Origin: Actinomadura flavalba DSM 45200
GTDB taxonomy: Bacteria; Actinomycetota; Actinomycetes; Streptosporangiales; Streptosporangiaceae
NCBI RefSeq assembly: GCF_000374305.1
Contig: NZ_KB894107.1
Location: 1-42,543 of the forward strand
DNA: 42,543 nt
Direction of reading: 5' to 3'
Position numbers and translations under genes: made by a program. Shown here piece by piece: positions 34,794-42,543 of the stretch (position 1 is its first letter; every line of letters starts with the position of its first letter). The notes beneath the pieces were generated by a model that had not been told where the DNA came from, did no database searches, and saw nothing but the letters and a program-made list of their open reading frames with translations.

Positions 34794-36329
34794 TTACGGA
34801 TCATTTGCTCCGAGGGGAGACGCTGTGAGCAGTGCTCTCGTGACGGGGTGGCGGGCGTCGTCCAGGCCGGTGACCGGGAGGTCCTCGACGACGCGCCCGG
34901 CGTCCAGCACGACGACGCGGTGCGCGACCCGCCGCGCCACCCGCAGGTCGTGGGTGACGAGCACGACGGCGAGCCCGTCGCGGGCGCGCAGCCCGTCGAT
35001 CAGGGCGAGGACGCGTTCCTGCGCGGGCAGGTCGAGCCCGGTGGTCGGCTCGTCGGCGAGCAGCACCCTGGGCCGGGCGGCCAGCGCCCGCGCGAGCGCG
35101 ACCCGCTGCCGCTCCCCGCCCGACAGCGTCCCGGGACGCCGCGCGGCGAACGCCGCGTCGAGCCCGACCCGCTCCAGCAGATCGGGGACCCGCTCGCCCC
35201 CGGCGGCTTCGGCGACGACCTGCTCGACCGTGTAGCGGGGGTCGAAGGAGGCCAGCGCGTCCTGGAAGACGAGCCCGGCGTCGCGGCGGGCCGCGCGGCG
35301 GGCGGCGGCGGGGAGCGCCCACAGGTCGTCGCCGGAGGCGAGGACGCGGCCGGTGTCGGGACGGTCAAGCGCCGCGAGCGTCCCGATCAGGGTGGACTTG
35401 CCCGATCCGCTGCGGCCGACGACGGCGACGGCCTCGCCCGCGGCTACCTCGAACGTGACGCCGTCCAGCGCGACCGTGGTGCGGCCCCGGCCGCGCAGGA
35501 CGCGGCGGACGTCGCGCGTGGCGCGGGGCGGCGGGGCGTCCGGCGTCGAGGCGGCCCCCGTCGCCGCCTCGACGCGGGTCGCGGCGTCCACCAGCGCGCG
35601 GGTGAGCGGCGCGCGCGGCGCCGCCAGCACCGAGCGGGACGGGCCGTGCTCGACGACGCGTCCGTCCCCGAGGACGGCGATCTCGTCGGCCCAGCGGGCG
35701 GCGGCGGCCAGGTCGTGGGTGATGAGCAGGACGGCGCGGTTCCGTTCGGCGGCCTGCGCGGCGACCATGTCCAGCACCTCGGCCTGCGTGACGGGGTCGA
35801 GCGCGGTGGTGATCTCGTCCGCGACGAGGATCTCGGGGTCGAGGACGGTCGCGACCGCGAGCGCGGCGCGCTGCGCCTGGCCGCCGGACAGTTCGTGCGG
35901 GCGCGCGTCCCAGACGTCGCGGGCGGTGAGGCCGCAGCGTTCCAGCGCCGCCGCGCCGGTCGCGGCCGGGTCGGCGCCGCCGTGCGCGCGGACGGTCTCG
36001 GTGAGGTGCCGTCCGACGGTGATCGTCGGGTTGAGGCTGGCGACGGCGTCCTGGAACGCGTGGCCGACGCGGCGTCCGCGCAGCTCGCGCAGGGCCCGGC
36101 GGCCGAGCGCGAGCACGTCGGTGCCGCCCGCGAGGACGCGCCCGCCGACGCGCACCCCGGCGGCCGGATCGTGCAGCCGCAGCACCGACCGCGCCGTGAG
36201 GCTCTTGCCGCCGCCGCTCGGCCCGGCCAGCGCGACGACGCGTCCCGCCGGGACGTACAGCGTCAGCCCGTCCACGACGCGGCGGCCGGGCACGTCGACG
36301 GTCAGCTTCTCGATCATGAGCCCGCTCAC
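34794..36329 (-). CDS. Fused NikD-NikE type ABC ATPase
   Basis: A 511-residue protein joining two ABC domains of the oligopeptide/nickel importer type. Domain 1 has Walker A GPSGGGKS, signature LSGGQAQR and Walker B LVADEITTALD. Domain 2 has Walker A GRSGSGKST, signature LSGGERQR and LLADEPTTGLD. A linker with TGAASTPDAPPPR separates them. NikD and NikE are usually two proteins; the fusion fixes a heterodimer. The GTG at 36329 overlaps the permease stop (GTGA); an adjoining GTG at 36332 is equally possible. It is the last gene of the nik operon. Confidence 0.9.
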   Translation of the reverse strand: MSGLMIEKLTVDVPGRRVVDGLTLYVPAGRVVALAGPSGGGKSLTARSVLRLHDPAAGVRVGGRVLAGGTDVLALGRRALRELRGRRVGHAFQDAVASLNPTITVGRHLTETVRAHGGADPAATGAAALERCGLTARDVWDARPHELSGGQAQRAALAVATVLDPEILVADEITTALDPVTQAEVLDMVAAQAAERNRAVLLITHDLAAAARWADEIAVLGDGRVVEHGPSRSVLAAPRAPLTRALVDAATRVEAATGAASTPDAPPPRATRDVRRVLRGRGRTTVALDGVTFEVAAGEAVAVVGRSGSGKSTLIGTLAALDRPDTGRVLASGDDLWALPAAARRAARRDAGLVFQDALASFDPRYTVEQVVAEAAGGERVPDLLERVGLDAAFAARRPGTLSGGERQRVALARALAARPRVLLADEPTTGLDLPAQERVLALIDGLRARDGLAVVLVTHDLRVARRVAHRVVVLDAGRVVEDLPVTGLDDARHPVTRALLTASPLGANDP

Positions 36330-37174
36330 CACGCCCGCCCCTCGCCCCGGTTCGCCGCCGACGCCAGCACGTTGACGGCGAGGATCGTCACGACGACGCA
36401 GCCCGCCGGGAACGCGACCGTGTACCAGGCGCCCGTCAGCAGGTGCTCTTGTGCCTCGGTGAGCAGATTGCCCCAGCTCGGGCGGTGCGGCGGGACGCCG
36501 AGGCCGAGGAAGCTCAGCGTCGACTCGGTGAGGATCGCGTGCCCGACCTCGAACGCCGCGACGGACGCGACCGGCGGCAGCGCCCCCGGCAGCAGGTGGC
36601 GGCGCAGCACCTGGCCGCGCGTCAGCCCGAGCCCGTACGCGGCCCGCACGTACAGCCGTTCCCGCTGGCTGATCAGTTCGGCGCGGGCGACGAGCGCGAC
36701 GGCCATCCAGCCGGTGCAGGCCACGGCGACGATCACCGTGCCGAGCGACGGCCCGAGCACGGCGGCGAGCCCGAGGACGACGAGCAGCATCGGCAGCGAG
36801 AGCAGCACGTCGGCGGTCCGCGCGATCAGCTCGTCCAGCCAGCGCGGCCCGGCGGCGGCCAGCGCGCCGAGCAGCACCCCGGCGGCGACGGTGAGCGCGG
36901 CGGCGGCGAGTCCGACGAGCAGCGACGTCCGCGCCCCGTGCAACAACCGCGCGAGCAGGTCCCGCCCGAGCAGGTCGGTCCCGAGCGGATGCCCCGGCGC
37001 CCCGGGCGGCAGCCCGAGCGCGTCGGTGTCGGTGGCGATCGGGTCATACGGCGACAACCAAGGCGCCAGAACGGCCGCCCCGACCATCACCACCAGCACG
37101 ACCCCCGCCACCCACACCCCCGGCCGCCGCACCCGCACCCGAACAGCCAGCAACCCCCGCGTCCCCTCACCCAC
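36326..37174 (-). CDS. nikC: Nickel/peptide ABC transporter permease, NikC/DppC type
   Basis: A roughly 282-residue permease. The N-terminal GVWVAGVVLVVMVGAAVLAPWLSPYDPI, GHPLGTDLLGRDLLARLLHGARTSLLVG and the EAA loop (RAAYGLGLTRGQVLRRHLLPGAL) are DppC/NikC hallmarks. Six helices are expected. The start is uncertain because the 5' end is G-rich: GTG at 37174 (used), a TTG near 37150 behind GAGGGGACG, or an upstream start at 37237. The stop overlaps the ATPase start. The 5' flank 37175-37389 is C-rich on the plus strand and holds no other gene. Confidence 0.88.
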   Translation of the reverse strand: MGEGTRGLLAVRVRVRRPGVWVAGVVLVVMVGAAVLAPWLSPYDPIATDTDALGLPPGAPGHPLGTDLLGRDLLARLLHGARTSLLVGLAAAALTVAAGVLLGALAAAGPRWLDELIARTADVLLSLPMLLVVLGLAAVLGPSLGTVIVAVACTGWMAVALVARAELISQRERLYVRAAYGLGLTRGQVLRRHLLPGALPPVASVAAFEVGHAILTESTLSFLGLGVPPHRPSWGNLLTEAQEHLLTGAWYTVAFPAGCVVVTILAVNVLASAANRGEGRAW

Positions 37175-37389
37175 ACCAAGCCGCCCCGCCCAAGGCACAC
37201 CACCCACGAACCGAACAACGCCCCGCCCCGCACACACCCGCCACCTCGCCCCAGCCGCACCCGCGAACGACCGGGCAGCAACCCGGGCACCGGCGCGCCG
37301 AGGCCGCGCACGCCCGTGTCGCCTCGGGCGCAGCGTGCCGTCTGCGGGCCGGGCTCCGTCGCGTCGGGGTCGGGTACACCCGCGTGGTG

Positions 37390-38376
37390 TCAGTCATGGG
37401 TCGGTGTTCCGAGGCGGACGCGGGGGTCCAGCCAGGCGACGGCGAGGTCGCCGAGGAGGGTGGCCAGGACGACGACGAGGCCCGTGAGCAGGACGATCGC
37501 CGCCAGCAGGGCGTGGTCCTGGTCGCGGGCGGCGGCGATGGCCTCGCGGCCGACGCCGGGCCAGGCGAAGATGACCTCGGTGGCGTACGCCCCGGCGACG
37601 AGCGTGCCGACGCCCGCGCCGAAGCGGGCCGCGAACGGCACGAGGCCGGGCCGCAGCAGGTGCCGCAGCACGACGGTCCGGCGGTGCAGGCCGCGTGCGC
37701 GGGCGCTGTCCACGTGCGGGACGGCCCGCAGCCGCTCGACACCCGTCTGCACGAGCCGGGCGTAGACCCCGAAATGGTGCCCGAACGCCAGCGCGAGCGC
37801 GGGCAGCAGCAGGTGCGTCGCCACGATGCCCACCGTCAGCGCCTCCCCCGGCCGGTGCAGACCGCCGGACGGCAGCACCCGCAGCCAGCCCGCGAAGATC
37901 CAGAGCAGCAGCAGCGCCGTCACGAACCCGGGCATCCCGCCCAGTGTGAACAGCACGCCCTCGATGCCGCGCCGCACCCGGCGGCTGCGGGTCAGCGCGG
38001 CGGCGAGCCCGGCCGCAATGGCGCCGACGACGCTGAACAGCGTCGCGACGGCCGTCAGCAGCAGCGTCCACGGCGCGGTCTCGGCGAGCACGTCCGCCAC
38101 CGGCCGCCCGGACCGGTACGAGACGCCGAAATCACCCGTCGCCACCCCGGCCGCCCACCGGACGTACCGGACGGGCATCGGGTCGTCCAGCCCCATCTCG
38201 CGCTCCAGCGCGGCGACGGCGGCGGGCGGCGCGGGCCGTCCGCCCGAGCGCGCCTCCAGGATCGACGCCGCCGCGCTGCCGGGCGCCGCGTCCAGCACGG
38301 CGAAGCACAGCACGGACAGGACGGCGACGACCCCGCACGCCGTCGCCGCCCGCACGAGCAGGCTGCGCCTATTCAA
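37390..38376 (-). CDS. nikB: Nickel/peptide ABC transporter permease, NikB/DppB type
   Basis: A 328-residue permease. It has an N-terminal helix (AATACGVVAVLSVLCFAVLDA), the DppB-like external loop ending GLDDPMPVRYVRWAAGVATGDFGVSYRSGRPV, and the EAA loop (DSARARGLHRRTVVLRHLLRPGL). The C-terminal GREAIAAARDQDHALLAAIVLLTGLVVV and LGDLAVAWLDPRVRLG are diagnostic. Start is a TTG; no strong ribosome site. A structured spacer separates it from nikA. Confidence 0.9.
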   Translation of the reverse strand: MNRRSLLVRAATACGVVAVLSVLCFAVLDAAPGSAAASILEARSGGRPAPPAAVAALEREMGLDDPMPVRYVRWAAGVATGDFGVSYRSGRPVADVLAETAPWTLLLTAVATLFSVVGAIAAGLAAALTRSRRVRRGIEGVLFTLGGMPGFVTALLLLWIFAGWLRVLPSGGLHRPGEALTVGIVATHLLLPALALAFGHHFGVYARLVQTGVERLRAVPHVDSARARGLHRRTVVLRHLLRPGLVPFAARFGAGVGTLVAGAYATEVIFAWPGVGREAIAAARDQDHALLAAIVLLTGLVVVLATLLGDLAVAWLDPRVRLGTPTHD

Positions 38377-38399
38377 AGTCCCGGCCTGACCGACCCTTT

Positions 38400-38466
38400 G
38401 CGAGCACGCATCGCTTCGCGATCCGCCCGGCGAGGCCCGCCCTCGCCGGGCAGTTCACGTGCTCGC
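38400..38466 (-). ncRNA. Three-way-junction-like fold between nikA and nikB
   Basis: An outer stem (38400-38408 with 38458-38466, 9 bp) encloses a 5-bp hairpin (38410-38422) and an 11-bp hairpin (38425-38451, loop of five). All pairings are perfect Watson-Crick. It fills most of the 106-bp spacer in the operon mRNA. Such structures after a binding-protein gene often stabilise its mRNA or attenuate the permease genes; this is inference. Confidence 0.6.
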
Positions 38467-38482
38467 GCGAGGGCAAACGGCG

Positions 38483-40051
38483 TCACGACCAGGCCCACGT
38501 CTCGGCGTTCCAGAAGAACCCGTACCCGTGATGACCGAGCGTCCGCTTGGTAGGCCCGGTCAGCGCGGCCGGAACGGCGTTGTCCGCCTGAAGGTAGGCG
38601 ATCCACACGAACGGCGGGTCGGCGGCGAGAGCGCGCTGGAAGTCGGCGTACGCGGCCTTGCGCTCGGCCGGGTCGGCGGTGTTGCGCCCCCGCTCCAGCG
38701 CGGCGTCCACCTCGGCGTTGCGGTACGTGCCGTAGTTGGAACCCCCCTCGGCCAGCGCCTCGGACGAGTGGAACGGCCCGAACACCGAGGTGTCGGGGTC
38801 GTACGGGGTGCCCCAGCCGACGACGAACGCCTCCAGCTTGCCCCAGTTCGCCCGGACCCAGTCGCGCGGGCGCGGGTTCGGCACGACGTCGAACCCCTGC
38901 TGCTTGAGCTGCGTCGCGGCGACGTTGAGGATCGCGACGCGGGCGGAGTCCTCGGCGAACGTGGACAGCTCGAACCGGACGGTCTTCCCGTCCTTCGCCC
39001 ACAGGTTCTGCGCATTCTTCGTGTATCCGGCCTCACCCATGAGCGCGGCCACCCGAGCCGGGTCGAAGGTGAACGGCGCGTCCGTCTTGTACGGCCCGAG
39101 GTCGAGCGGCCCGGTCGCGGGCGTGCCCTGCCCGGCCAGGACGCTGTCCACGAACGCCTTCCGGTCGACCGCGTGGTTCATCGCGATCCGCACCTTCTTG
39201 TCAGCGAAGACGGGATTCGCGAAGTTCAACATCAGCGCGCGGTAGTCGGCGGTCGGGTAGCTCTCCACGCGCAGCCCGTCGAAGCCCTTGACGCGCGCGA
39301 CCTGCTGCGGCTGCACGACCGCGCCGTCCACCTCGCCGTTGCGGAGCTGGAGCAGGCGCGCGGAGTCGTCCGGCACGTACTTGATCACGATCTTGGGAAG
39401 CTTCGGACGACCCTCGTAGTAGCCCGAGAACGGGACCAGTTCCGCGAACTGCCCGGGTTTGAAGGACGCCAGCCGGAACGGCCCGGCGCCGACCGGGTTC
39501 TGCCCGTACGCGGCGTCCGTCAGCTTCTTGCCGTCCAGGACGTGCCGGGGCAGCAGGCCCATCGACAGCGCGTCCAGCAGCGGCGCGAACGGCCGCTTCA
39601 GCTTGATCGTCGCGGTCAGCGGGTTCGGGGTCTCGACGGCGGCGACCTCGGCGAAGTTGCGCCCGCGCGGCGAGTCCGACGCGGCGTCGCGCACGGCCGT
39701 GACCGTGTACTTCACGTCGCCGGACGTGATCGGCTTGCCGTCGTGCCAGGTCAGGCCGTTGCGGAGGGTGAAGGTGTAGGTCCGGTGGTCGGCCGAGACC
39801 TGCCAGGACGCGGCCAGGCCCGGAACGACCTTGTTGTCCGCGTCGTGCCGGGTGAGGCCCCGGTGGACGAGTTCGGTGACCGGGTCGGTGTGCTCGTCCT
39901 GGAGTGCCGGGTTGAGCGTGTCGGGCTCGTCGTTGACGGCGTAGGTGAACGAGCCGCCGGCCTTGCGGGCGTCCCCCGTCCCGCCGCAGGCGGACGCGAG
40001 CAGCGCCACCGCCCCCGCCATCGCACCGACTACCAGCACTGGCCTATGCAT
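38483..40051 (-). CDS. nikA: Nickel-type solute-binding lipoprotein (SBP_bac_5 family)
   Basis: A 522-residue exported lipoprotein. The signal peptide MHRPVLVVGAMAGAVALLASAC ends in a lipobox with the lipidated Cys at 22. The mature part is a family 5 binding protein: TYAVNDEPDTLNPAL, RTYTFTLRNGLTWHDGKPITSGDV, VPDDSARLLQLRNGEVD, VRIAMNHAVDRKAFVDSV. It should deliver ligand to NikBC. Nickel is inferred from the operon order and the Nur-like box; by sequence alone an oligopeptide ligand is possible. ATG has AAGGAG five bases upstream. That ribosome site lies inside a 10-bp hairpin arm (40057-40066 pairs with 40076-40085). Confidence 0.9.
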   Translation of the reverse strand: MHRPVLVVGAMAGAVALLASACGGTGDARKAGGSFTYAVNDEPDTLNPALQDEHTDPVTELVHRGLTRHDADNKVVPGLAASWQVSADHRTYTFTLRNGLTWHDGKPITSGDVKYTVTAVRDAASDSPRGRNFAEVAAVETPNPLTATIKLKRPFAPLLDALSMGLLPRHVLDGKKLTDAAYGQNPVGAGPFRLASFKPGQFAELVPFSGYYEGRPKLPKIVIKYVPDDSARLLQLRNGEVDGAVVQPQQVARVKGFDGLRVESYPTADYRALMLNFANPVFADKKVRIAMNHAVDRKAFVDSVLAGQGTPATGPLDLGPYKTDAPFTFDPARVAALMGEAGYTKNAQNLWAKDGKTVRFELSTFAEDSARVAILNVAATQLKQQGFDVVPNPRPRDWVRANWGKLEAFVVGWGTPYDPDTSVFGPFHSSEALAEGGSNYGTYRNAEVDAALERGRNTADPAERKAAYADFQRALAADPPFVWIAYLQADNAVPAALTGPTKRTLGHHGYGFFWNAETWAWS

Positions 40052-40062
40052 ACGTCTCCTTG

Positions 40063-40079
40063 TTGCACACTGATCGCAA
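40063..40079 (-). promoter_or_regulatory. Nur-type operator (nickel uptake regulator box)
   Basis: TTGCAC-ACTGA-TCGCAA (17 bp) fits the Streptomyces Nur consensus tTGCaa-N5-ttGCAA at all core TGC/GCA bases and spacing. It lies at the predicted transcription start, downstream of a -10 (TATAGT) and before the nikA ribosome site. Nur is a Fur-family repressor that shuts off nik genes when nickel is plentiful. The nur gene is not in the window. Confidence 0.72.
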
Positions 40080-40085
40080 CAAGGA

Positions 40086-40091
40086 ACTATA
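40086..40091 (-). promoter_or_regulatory. -10 element (TATAGT) of the nik operon
   Basis: The minus strand reads GGCTATAGTTCC. Its -35 region (GTGATT with 17-bp spacing) is poor and falls at the end of the acyl-CoA ligase gene. The start point should fall around 40080, inside the Nur-like box. Confidence 0.55.
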
Positions 40092-40105
40092 GCCAGCCTG
40101 GGATG

Positions 40106-41731
40106 TTAAATCACTTTCGCCCGTTCTGTCCCATCCAGCGCACGGCGCAGCACCTTCCCCGTGGACGAACGGGGCAGTTCCTCCCGGAACACCACCGAAC
40201 GCGGCACGGACGACTCCGGCAGCCGCTCGGCCGCGAACGCGATCAGCTCGTCGCCCGCGTCCCGTCCCGGCGCGGCGCGCGCCGCGACGACGAACGCGCA
40301 CAGGTCGCCGTCGCCGTCGACGGCCACGGCCACCTCGCGCACCAGCGGATGCCCGGCGAGCACCCGTTCCACCTCGACCGGCACGACGACGGCGCCGCGC
40401 ACGTCCACCTGCTCCCCGGCCCGCCCGTGGTGGTGCACGAACCCGTCGGCGTCGACGTGCACGACGTCGCCGGTGCGCACCCACCCGTCGTCCTCGCCCT
40501 GCCGGGCCCACGGAACCTGGACGAACCGCCCGCTCTCCCCGGCCTCCGGGTCTTCGCGCGGGCGCGGCTCCCCGCCCCGCGCCCAGGGAGCACCCGGAGA
40601 TCGCACGCCCGCCCACGGAACCCCGGCCTCGGGGAGCCGTTCCGCGCTCTCCCGCGCCTCCGGCACGTGCGGGCCTACGGTCGGCAGGGCGCCGGGGTGC
40701 GCGACGGACGGTCCGCGCAGGTGGAGCAGGCCGCGTTCGCCGGGACGGATGCGGCGCCCGTCCGGGGTGCGGACGTCGATCTCGAAGGGCGGCAGGGGCG
40801 TGCCGAGAGTGCCCCGGCGGCGGCGCGTCAGGGTGTTCGCGATGGCGGCCGTGCCGGTCTCGGCGGTGTCGAAGGCGTCGAGCAGCGGGCAGCCGAACGC
40901 GGCGCCGGCGCGGTCGGCCAGGGTGGGTTGCAGGGGTTCGCCCGCCGAGACGACGGCGCGCAGGGACGCGAACGTCGCCCGGGGCGTCTCGACGAGGCCC
41001 GGTAACAGCGCCGGGACCGCGAACAGCAGCGTCGGCCGGTGGCGGCCGAGCTGCACGGCCGTGCCCTCCGGCGTCGGCGCGTCCGGCCACAGCACCGCCG
41101 ACGCCCCGCACAGCAGCGGGAACAGCACCGACGCGCCCAGGCCGAGCGGCGTGTGCGCCTTCGCCGCCGACAGCGTCGTGTCGGCGGCGGTCAGCGCCAG
41201 CGCGCCGCGCGCGAACGCGTAGGCGAAGACCTCCGGGTCGCCGTGGCCGTGCGCGACGGCGCGCGGTGCGCCGGTCGTCCCGGCCGTGTACTGGAGATAG
41301 GCGGGGGCCTTGGGCGTGACGGGGTCGGGCACGGTGCCGGGGTCGTCGGCGAGGTCGCCGGGCGTCAGCGCGCAGGCGTCGGGGAAGCGGTCCAGCAGCT
41401 CCGGCGGGCAGACGACGACGTCGGCCCCCGCCTCCCCCGCCAGCCGCCGGTGCTCCCCGGCGGTCTGCTCCGGCCCCGCGAGGACGGCGACGGCCCCGAG
41501 CCGCAGCACCCCGAGAAACGCGGTGACGAACGCGACCCCGTCGGGCAGGACGAGCAGCACGCGCCGTCCGGACAGCACCCCCGCCGCCCGCAGCACCCCC
41601 GCCGCCCGTGCCGCCCCGTCATGGACCTGCCCGTGGGTGACGCCGCCCCGGGCGGTGTGGAACACCGTCCGTTCCCACCACCCGTGCGTCACCGCCCGGC
41701 GCGCGAGCGTTCCCGCCAGATTCCCGTCCAT
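40106..41731 (-). CDS. Acyl/aryl-CoA ligase (AMP-forming)
   Basis: A 541-residue ANL-superfamily enzyme. The P-loop is YTAGTTGAPRAVAHGH (148-163), with Arg in place of the usual Lys. The aromatic A-loop reads DAFDTAETG, the hinge Asp lies in GWVRTGDVVHVD, and the catalytic Lys in RSSTGKVLRR. Overall it resembles benzoate-CoA ligase-type enzymes, so an aromatic or short-chain acid is likely. Residues 350-412 form an unusual Pro/Gly/Arg/Glu-rich insertion before the hinge. The stop lies 54 bp ahead of nikA, with the nik promoter between. The ATG has no strong ribosome site. Confidence 0.88.
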   Translation of the reverse strand: MDGNLAGTLARRAVTHGWWERTVFHTARGGVTHGQVHDGAARAAGVLRAAGVLSGRRVLLVLPDGVAFVTAFLGVLRLGAVAVLAGPEQTAGEHRRLAGEAGADVVVCPPELLDRFPDACALTPGDLADDPGTVPDPVTPKAPAYLQYTAGTTGAPRAVAHGHGDPEVFAYAFARGALALTAADTTLSAAKAHTPLGLGASVLFPLLCGASAVLWPDAPTPEGTAVQLGRHRPTLLFAVPALLPGLVETPRATFASLRAVVSAGEPLQPTLADRAGAAFGCPLLDAFDTAETGTAAIANTLTRRRRGTLGTPLPPFEIDVRTPDGRRIRPGERGLLHLRGPSVAHPGALPTVGPHVPEARESAERLPEAGVPWAGVRSPGAPWARGGEPRPREDPEAGESGRFVQVPWARQGEDDGWVRTGDVVHVDADGFVHHHGRAGEQVDVRGAVVVPVEVERVLAGHPLVREVAVAVDGDGDLCAFVVAARAAPGRDAGDELIAFAAERLPESSVPRSVVFREELPRSSTGKVLRRALDGTERAKVI

Positions 41732-41811
41732 GCGCCGACATTACGCCCCGCACTCGCTCCACCACCGGGCGTTCTCGGGATTCCGTCCCGAACATCCCGC
41801 GCGGAACGCGA

Positions 41812-41848
41812 AGGACCCTGGTGCCCACCCCTCCGGGGCACCAGGGTC
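41812..41848 (-). terminator. Hairpin between the 105-residue gene and the acyl-CoA ligase
   Basis: Perfect 14-bp arms at 41812-41825 and 41835-41848, loop of nine. It lies 77 bp past the stop of the 105-residue gene and before the ligase start (41731), so it should end the operon coming from the right edge. Confidence 0.8.
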
Positions 41849-41924
41849 CGTCTGTACGGTGCGCGCCCGCTCGTCGGCTACCCGGCGCGCGACCGGCCCG
41901 CATGGAACACCGTCGTGTTCCGGT

Positions 41925-42242
41925 CTAGAGGTGCGCGGCGCCGAGCCGTTCGGACAGCGTGTCCGCGACCTTGGAGGGGTCGCCGCAGGAACACAGCTCT
42001 TCCATGTCCCGGCTGAACACGACGGCCTGACCGTGGATCACCACGGCGGTGACGCCGTAGCCGATGGACCTGTCACCCGGGGTGGAGGGGGTGATCCACA
42101 GCGTCGGCACGGCGGACTGCGCCACCGAACACGACCAGCCCCGAGCCGTCATCTCCCCGCCCAGAACCCGCAGGTAGGACGCGGCCGCCGCACGGCGACG
42201 CACCCAGACGAACCAGGCCACCAGCGCCCTGAAACCGGTCAC
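41925..42242 (-). CDS. Hypothetical protein coupled to an HTH gene (105 residues)
   Basis: No family is recognised. It begins MTGFRALVAWFVWVRRRAAA, has YLRVLGGEMTARGWSC, SIGYGVTAVVIHGQAVVFSRDMEELCSCGDP and ends KVADTLSERLGAAHL. It looks like a small alpha/beta domain with three cysteines, two in CSC. GTG start overlaps the stop of the HTH gene (GTGA). A longer frame upstream lies inside the HTH gene and was not used. Confidence 0.72.
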   Translation of the reverse strand: MTGFRALVAWFVWVRRRAAAASYLRVLGGEMTARGWSCSVAQSAVPTLWITPSTPGDRSIGYGVTAVVIHGQAVVFSRDMEELCSCGDPSKVADTLSERLGAAHL

Positions 42243-42409
42243 ACCTGGTCTCCGTTGCTTCCCCGGTACAACCGCATGACCTCGGCGCGGTCGAACCGCA
42301 GGTGCCCCGACGGCGTCGTCCCCGCCGCCAGCAACCCCCTCCGCGTCCACCGCACCACCGTGTACGAGGTCACGCCGAACAACCGCGCGACCTCTTTCGT
42401 CTTCATCAT
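42239..42409 (-). CDS. Very short MerR/excisionase-like HTH protein (56 residues)
   Basis: A single winged-helix-type DNA-binding domain: KTKEVARLFGVTSYTVVRWTRRGLLAAGTTPSGHLRFDRAEVMRLYRG, the MerR/BldC/excisionase pattern of helix-turn-helix plus wing. There is nothing else in the protein. BldC of Streptomyces is similar in size and type. I chose the ATG at 42409 because it overlaps the upstream ATPase stop (ATGA); a GTG at 42430 with AAAGG is also in frame. Confidence 0.82.
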   Translation of the reverse strand: MMKTKEVARLFGVTSYTVVRWTRRGLLAAGTTPSGHLRFDRAEVMRLYRGSNGDQV

Positions 42410-42543
42410 CTGCACCGAATCGCCGCCCACGTCACCTTTCCCTTGTCATCCGCGAGGCACTGCCAGCCCCACAAACCGCCCGTAAGACTGTCCACGATGA
42501 ACAACCCCCGACCGGACTCCCGAACAAAATCCGGCTCCCCAAT
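42406..42543 (-). CDS. C-terminal end of an RsbW-like ATPase (cut by the window edge)
   Basis: The last 45 residues of a gene that begins beyond the right edge. PDFVRESGRGLFIVDSLTGG carries the G2 box of GHKL ATPases (GRGLFIVD), then LWGWQCLADDKGKVTWAAI, the usual closing strands of the RsbW-like family. Its TGA overlaps the HTH start (ATGA). With the two downstream genes it forms a coupled ATPase-HTH-unknown trio, unlike the ATPase-XRE-DUF397 cassette at 16.3 kb. Confidence 0.8.
   Translation of the reverse strand: MGEPDFVRESGRGLFIVDSLTGGLWGWQCLADDKGKVTWAAIRCR

Overview
The window is GC-rich (by eye well over 70% G+C), with GTG and TTG starts, many 4-bp ATGA/GTGA gene overlaps and families typical of filamentous actinomycetes: XRE-DUF5753/DUF397 cassettes, an F420-dependent oxidoreductase, Hanks-type Ser/Thr kinases and RsbW-like ATPases. 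This suggests Streptosporangiales, perhaps an Actinomadura-like Thermomonosporaceae; the genus is inference. I saw no rRNA, tRNA, CRISPR array, insertion sequence or phage module.

Left part (1-16.2 kb, nearly all minus strand). A 14-bp tandem array runs into a 24-bp-stem hairpin just behind ettA. Next come a membrane diguanylate cyclase, a 1.3-kb gene-free stretch holding a 15-bp repeat array, and an SSB paralogue. A corrinoid block follows: GNAT, a short CbiD-like gene, a short CobL-like gene, cobH, cobC, cobT and cysG. cysG is translationally coupled to two large dynamin-like (YfjP-type) GTPases. The CbiD- and CobL-like genes both lack their N-terminal halves.

Middle part (16.2-31.4 kb, mixed strands). 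A WhiJ-type cassette (RsbW-like ATPase divergent from XRE-DUF5753 plus DUF397) is closed by a hairpin. An F420-type oxidoreductase sits behind a good KstR-type operator and ahead of an acetolactate-synthase-like enzyme. A methyltransferase, repeat-rich spacers, small proteins, a NarL-type two-component system, a DUF4328 protein, a DUF6504 gene with a LexA (SOS) box, and tandem paralogous receptor kinases follow.

Right part (31.4-42.5 kb, mostly minus strand). An amino-acid permease converges on a LysE exporter. A secreted NodB-like deacetylase is followed by a nickel-type ABC importer in the order nikA-nikB-nikC-nikDE (fused ATPases). Its first gene carries a 17-bp dyad matching the Nur (Fur-family nickel regulator) box at the predicted transcription start, and a three-way-junction-like fold lies between nikA and nikB. 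An acyl-CoA ligase lies upstream. The window ends in a second RsbW-like ATPase (cut by the edge) coupled to a tiny MerR-like HTH gene and an unknown gene.

Best candidates for something undescribed are the coupled GNAT/CbiD-like/CobL-like trio, the 71-residue gene whose promoter resembles a LexA-type site with an enlarged spacer, and the cysG-coupled dynamin pair with its repetitive N-terminal tail. Functions are assigned from motifs read by eye; no database search was possible.
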